Program-made: the position numbers and the translations under genes
Source of the DNA: an uncultured Porphyromonas sp.
GTDB lineage: Bacteria > Bacteroidota > Bacteroidia > Bacteroidales > Porphyromonadaceae
DNA length: 6,255 nucleotides
Direction of reading: 5' to 3'
Assembly (NCBI GenBank): GCA_900548415.1
Contig: URKO01000076.1
Coordinates: 1-6,255 of the forward strand
The notes under the pieces: generated by a model
What the model was told of the DNA's origin: nothing
Seen by the model: only the letters and a program-made list of their open reading frames with translations
Databases searched by the model: none
Shown here: one piece after another, positions 4,654-6,255 of the stretch
Position numbering within the stretch: the first letter of the stretch is position 1
Layout of the letters: every line of letters begins with the position of its first letter

Positions 4654-6045
4654 CTATTTAGTTAGTTTGGTGATCCACTCGGCGATCAGCTCCAGTACCT
4701 CGGGAGCGATCGTCTCGCTGATCTGATAGTATTCGCTCACGGCTCCTGTCGTCGCATGCTGGAAGAGGTGGTTCAGCCCCTCCAGCTTGCGCACTTGCCG
4801 TGGTGTCCCCGTCGGGAGACTCTGCTCGATGACGGGCAGATGCTTGTCCGCCAGCACCTGTTGGTCTAGCGAACCGTTGAGTGCCAGCACAGGGCAGTGC
4901 GTCTGCGCTATATCCCCCTTCGGATCGTATTGCGTGAAGTAGATAAGCCAAGGGTTTAGCCCATCGGCAACCTTCTTGAGATCCAAGACCAATCCGATAG
5001 GAAGCTGGTAATGTCCCTCCGACAGCACCTTGGTGACCAAAGCCTCGCCACGCAGGTCGCTCTGAGCAGCTTGGTCAAAGGTCGCCACAGCTGCTCGCAG
5101 ATACTCTGCTCGAAGCTCTTCTGGCACCTCTGCCCGAGTAAGGGCCAGGTCCATCTGGTCTTGCAAAACCTCCTTGCCAGGCAGCGTGCTACCCGCTAAG
5201 CTAATGATGAAGTCAGGGACGCCTCGAGCTGCCAGCATGAAGGCGATGGTACCGCCCTCGCTATGACCTAGCACGCCCACCTTGTCGAAAGCCTTACGAC
5301 TGCGTAGGTAGTGGACCGCTGCTGCTGCATCGTCCGCTAGCGTTGCAGTAGTCGCCTCGGCGACACTGACCGAGTCTATATCGTCGTGATAGCCACGATC
5401 GTCGTAGCGCAGCGTCGCTACGCCATGCCGCGCCAAGTAGTCCGCCAGCACGGCAAAGGGCTTATGCTCCGCAAGAGTCTCATCACGATCCTGTATGCCC
5501 GAGCCAGAGACAAAGAGCACGACCTGCCCCACACGGCTCCCCGCCTGATGCCCGACAGGGTAGGTGAGCGTGCCGTGGAGCGGTGCCGAGCCGTTGTAAA
5601 AGGTCACCTCCTCCGTCTCGTAGGGGTAGGGGGGCTGTGGCGTCTGCGGACGATCAGCCTTGGCGGGCTTACTGGCTCGTACGAGTGTGAGCGGTAGCGA
5701 CATACCGCCCTGAGCGAAGGTTCCCACGATGGTGTCGCTACTCGTTAGCTTCCCCTCGTAGCGAATGTATAGATTCGGAATGGTGATGACGACGCCCTCG
5801 GCAAGCTCGATCGTTGCTTCGATACCAGTCGCCATCTGCGACGGACTATCCATCGTGCAGCAGACAGTCTCTTGTTTATCTCTAAAGATGTTGAAGCGGA
5901 GCGGTAGCTCCGTGCCTGAGACTTGCAGGGTGCCCTCCCAGATGCCGAGGGGAAGTGCCTGCTTTGTCTCTTGTTGCGCTGATAGAAGCAGTGCGCCACA
6001 GAGGTAGCAGCAGAGGAGTATGAGTAGTTTGCGGATGGAGGTCAT
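4654..6045 (-). CDS. Secreted alpha/beta hydrolase (serine hydrolase, Hydrolase_4/S9-like)
   Basis: This exported serine hydrolase has 463 residues. The N-terminus MTSIRKLLILLCCYLCGALLLSA is a signal peptide, with likely signal peptidase I cleavage after Ala23, giving a mature Gln-Gln N-terminus. A beta-rich domain (about 31-125, from GIWEGTL to LPLTLVR) often precedes the hydrolase fold in Bacteroidota members. A Pro-rich linker (about 128-143) follows, then the alpha/beta hydrolase domain (about 145-463). GSGIQDRDE (181-189) is the expected oxyanion-loop region. GHSEGG (260-265) is the nucleophile elbow with Ser262. Asp394 in GSLDQQV and His426 in GLNHLF complete the expected triad. The substrate, ester or peptide, cannot be told. 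The frame is open upstream to an ATG at 6207, but those 54 residues are an out-of-frame reading of ruvC, so the ATG at 6045 is correct. It starts 28 bp after ruvC, in the same direction. Confidence 0.9.
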   Translation of the reverse strand: MTSIRKLLILLCCYLCGALLLSAQQETKQALPLGIWEGTLQVSGTELPLRFNIFRDKQETVCCTMDSPSQMATGIEATIELAEGVVITIPNLYIRYEGKLTSSDTIVGTFAQGGMSLPLTLVRASKPAKADRPQTPQPPYPYETEEVTFYNGSAPLHGTLTYPVGHQAGSRVGQVVLFVSGSGIQDRDETLAEHKPFAVLADYLARHGVATLRYDDRGYHDDIDSVSVAEATTATLADDAAAAVHYLRSRKAFDKVGVLGHSEGGTIAFMLAARGVPDFIISLAGSTLPGKEVLQDQMDLALTRAEVPEELRAEYLRAAVATFDQAAQSDLRGEALVTKVLSEGHYQLPIGLVLDLKKVADGLNPWLIYFTQYDPKGDIAQTHCPVLALNGSLDQQVLADKHLPVIEQSLPTGTPRQVRKLEGLNHLFQHATTGAVSEYYQISETIAPEVLELIAEWITKLTK

Positions 6046-6073
6046 AGGTTCTGTTGTTATGGTTCTGTTTCGC

Positions 6074-6255
6074 TTAGAGTCCGTGCACTTTGTTGGGGTT
6101 GGCTTTGATAAACTCCTTCCAGCTCTTGGCACTCTCGTTGGACGTAGCCACCGCATTAGAGGTTTGCAGGAAGTGACAGTAGGCGACCGCCAAGCCGTCG
6201 GTCGCATCGAGCTTTTCCGGCATCAGTTCGGTGGGAATGCGCAGCACTCGCTGGA
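6074..6255 (-). CDS. ruvC: Holliday junction resolvase RuvC (C-terminal part only)
   Basis: RuvC cuts Holliday junctions during recombinational repair, working with the RuvAB branch-migration motor. Only the last 59 codons and the TAA stop (6074-6076) lie in the window, and the 5' part continues beyond the right edge. The reading begins [20 protein letters not shown] and reaches LAVAYCHFL. The [12 protein letters not shown] stretch matches the fourth catalytic block of RuvC (DAADALA-type), whose two aspartates correspond to Asp138 and Asp141 of E. coli RuvC. The tail, with [16 protein letters not shown] (residues 44-59 of the fragment), is the kind of short basic end seen in Bacteroidota RuvC. 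Roughly two thirds of a normal-length protein is missing. The frame is intact, with no sign of decay. Confidence 0.88.
   Translation of the reverse strand, partial: QRVLRIPTELMPEKLDATDGLAVAYCHFLQTSNAVATSNESAKSWKEFIKANPNKVHGL

Noticed and set aside
5998..6045. Lipoprotein signal in the hydrolase (cysteines at residues 12, 13 and 16)
   Set aside because: None is preceded by a lipobox (Gly/Ala/Ser at -1). The hydrophobic segment runs past them to a normal LSA/QQ signal peptidase I site.

Overview
The window looks like the left end of a draft contig from a Bacteroidota genome, most likely Bacteroidales and possibly Porphyromonas-like. This rests on four things: the ftsX–DUF3098–uppP–truB gene order, a TAnnTTTG-type promoter, the near absence of Shine-Dalgarno sequences, and a BspA-type leucine-rich repeat protein. 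G+C content looks moderate to high by eye. All six genes that can be supported lie on the minus strand, so the biological reading direction is from position 6255 down to position 75.

Layout in plus coordinates. Bases 1-16 are poly-T and 17-74 are the Illumina TruSeq/P5 universal adapter, so nothing before 75 is biological. Then come the 3'-truncated truB (75-812), uppP (814-1665), a small DUF3098 membrane protein gene (1690-1950) and ftsX (1982-2869). These four are tightly packed with gaps of 1, 24 and 31 bp and look like one operon. A good Bacteroidota-type promoter (about 3006-3037) lies upstream of ftsX in a 295-bp intergenic region. That region also holds a possible leader hairpin and two tandem arrays, both with a 7-bp period. 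Next are a 481-residue BspA-like LRR protein gene (3165-4610), a secreted alpha/beta hydrolase gene (4654-6045), and the 3' end of ruvC (6074 to the right edge).

Function. FtsX (divisome ABC-type membrane protein, activator of cell-wall hydrolysis) and UppP (recycling of the undecaprenyl lipid carrier) link the operon to cell-envelope growth, with TruB (tRNA pseudouridine-55) as a housekeeping passenger. The DUF3098 protein has no known role but sits between the two envelope genes. RuvC resolves Holliday junctions. The hydrolase is exported. The LRR protein has no visible export signal, which is unusual for its family.

I see no mobile element, CRISPR array, tRNA, rRNA or defence system. The gene content is ordinary. 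The most notable points are the adapter chimera, which has created a false TruB C-terminus, and the heptameric arrays, one of which directly abuts the ftsX promoter.
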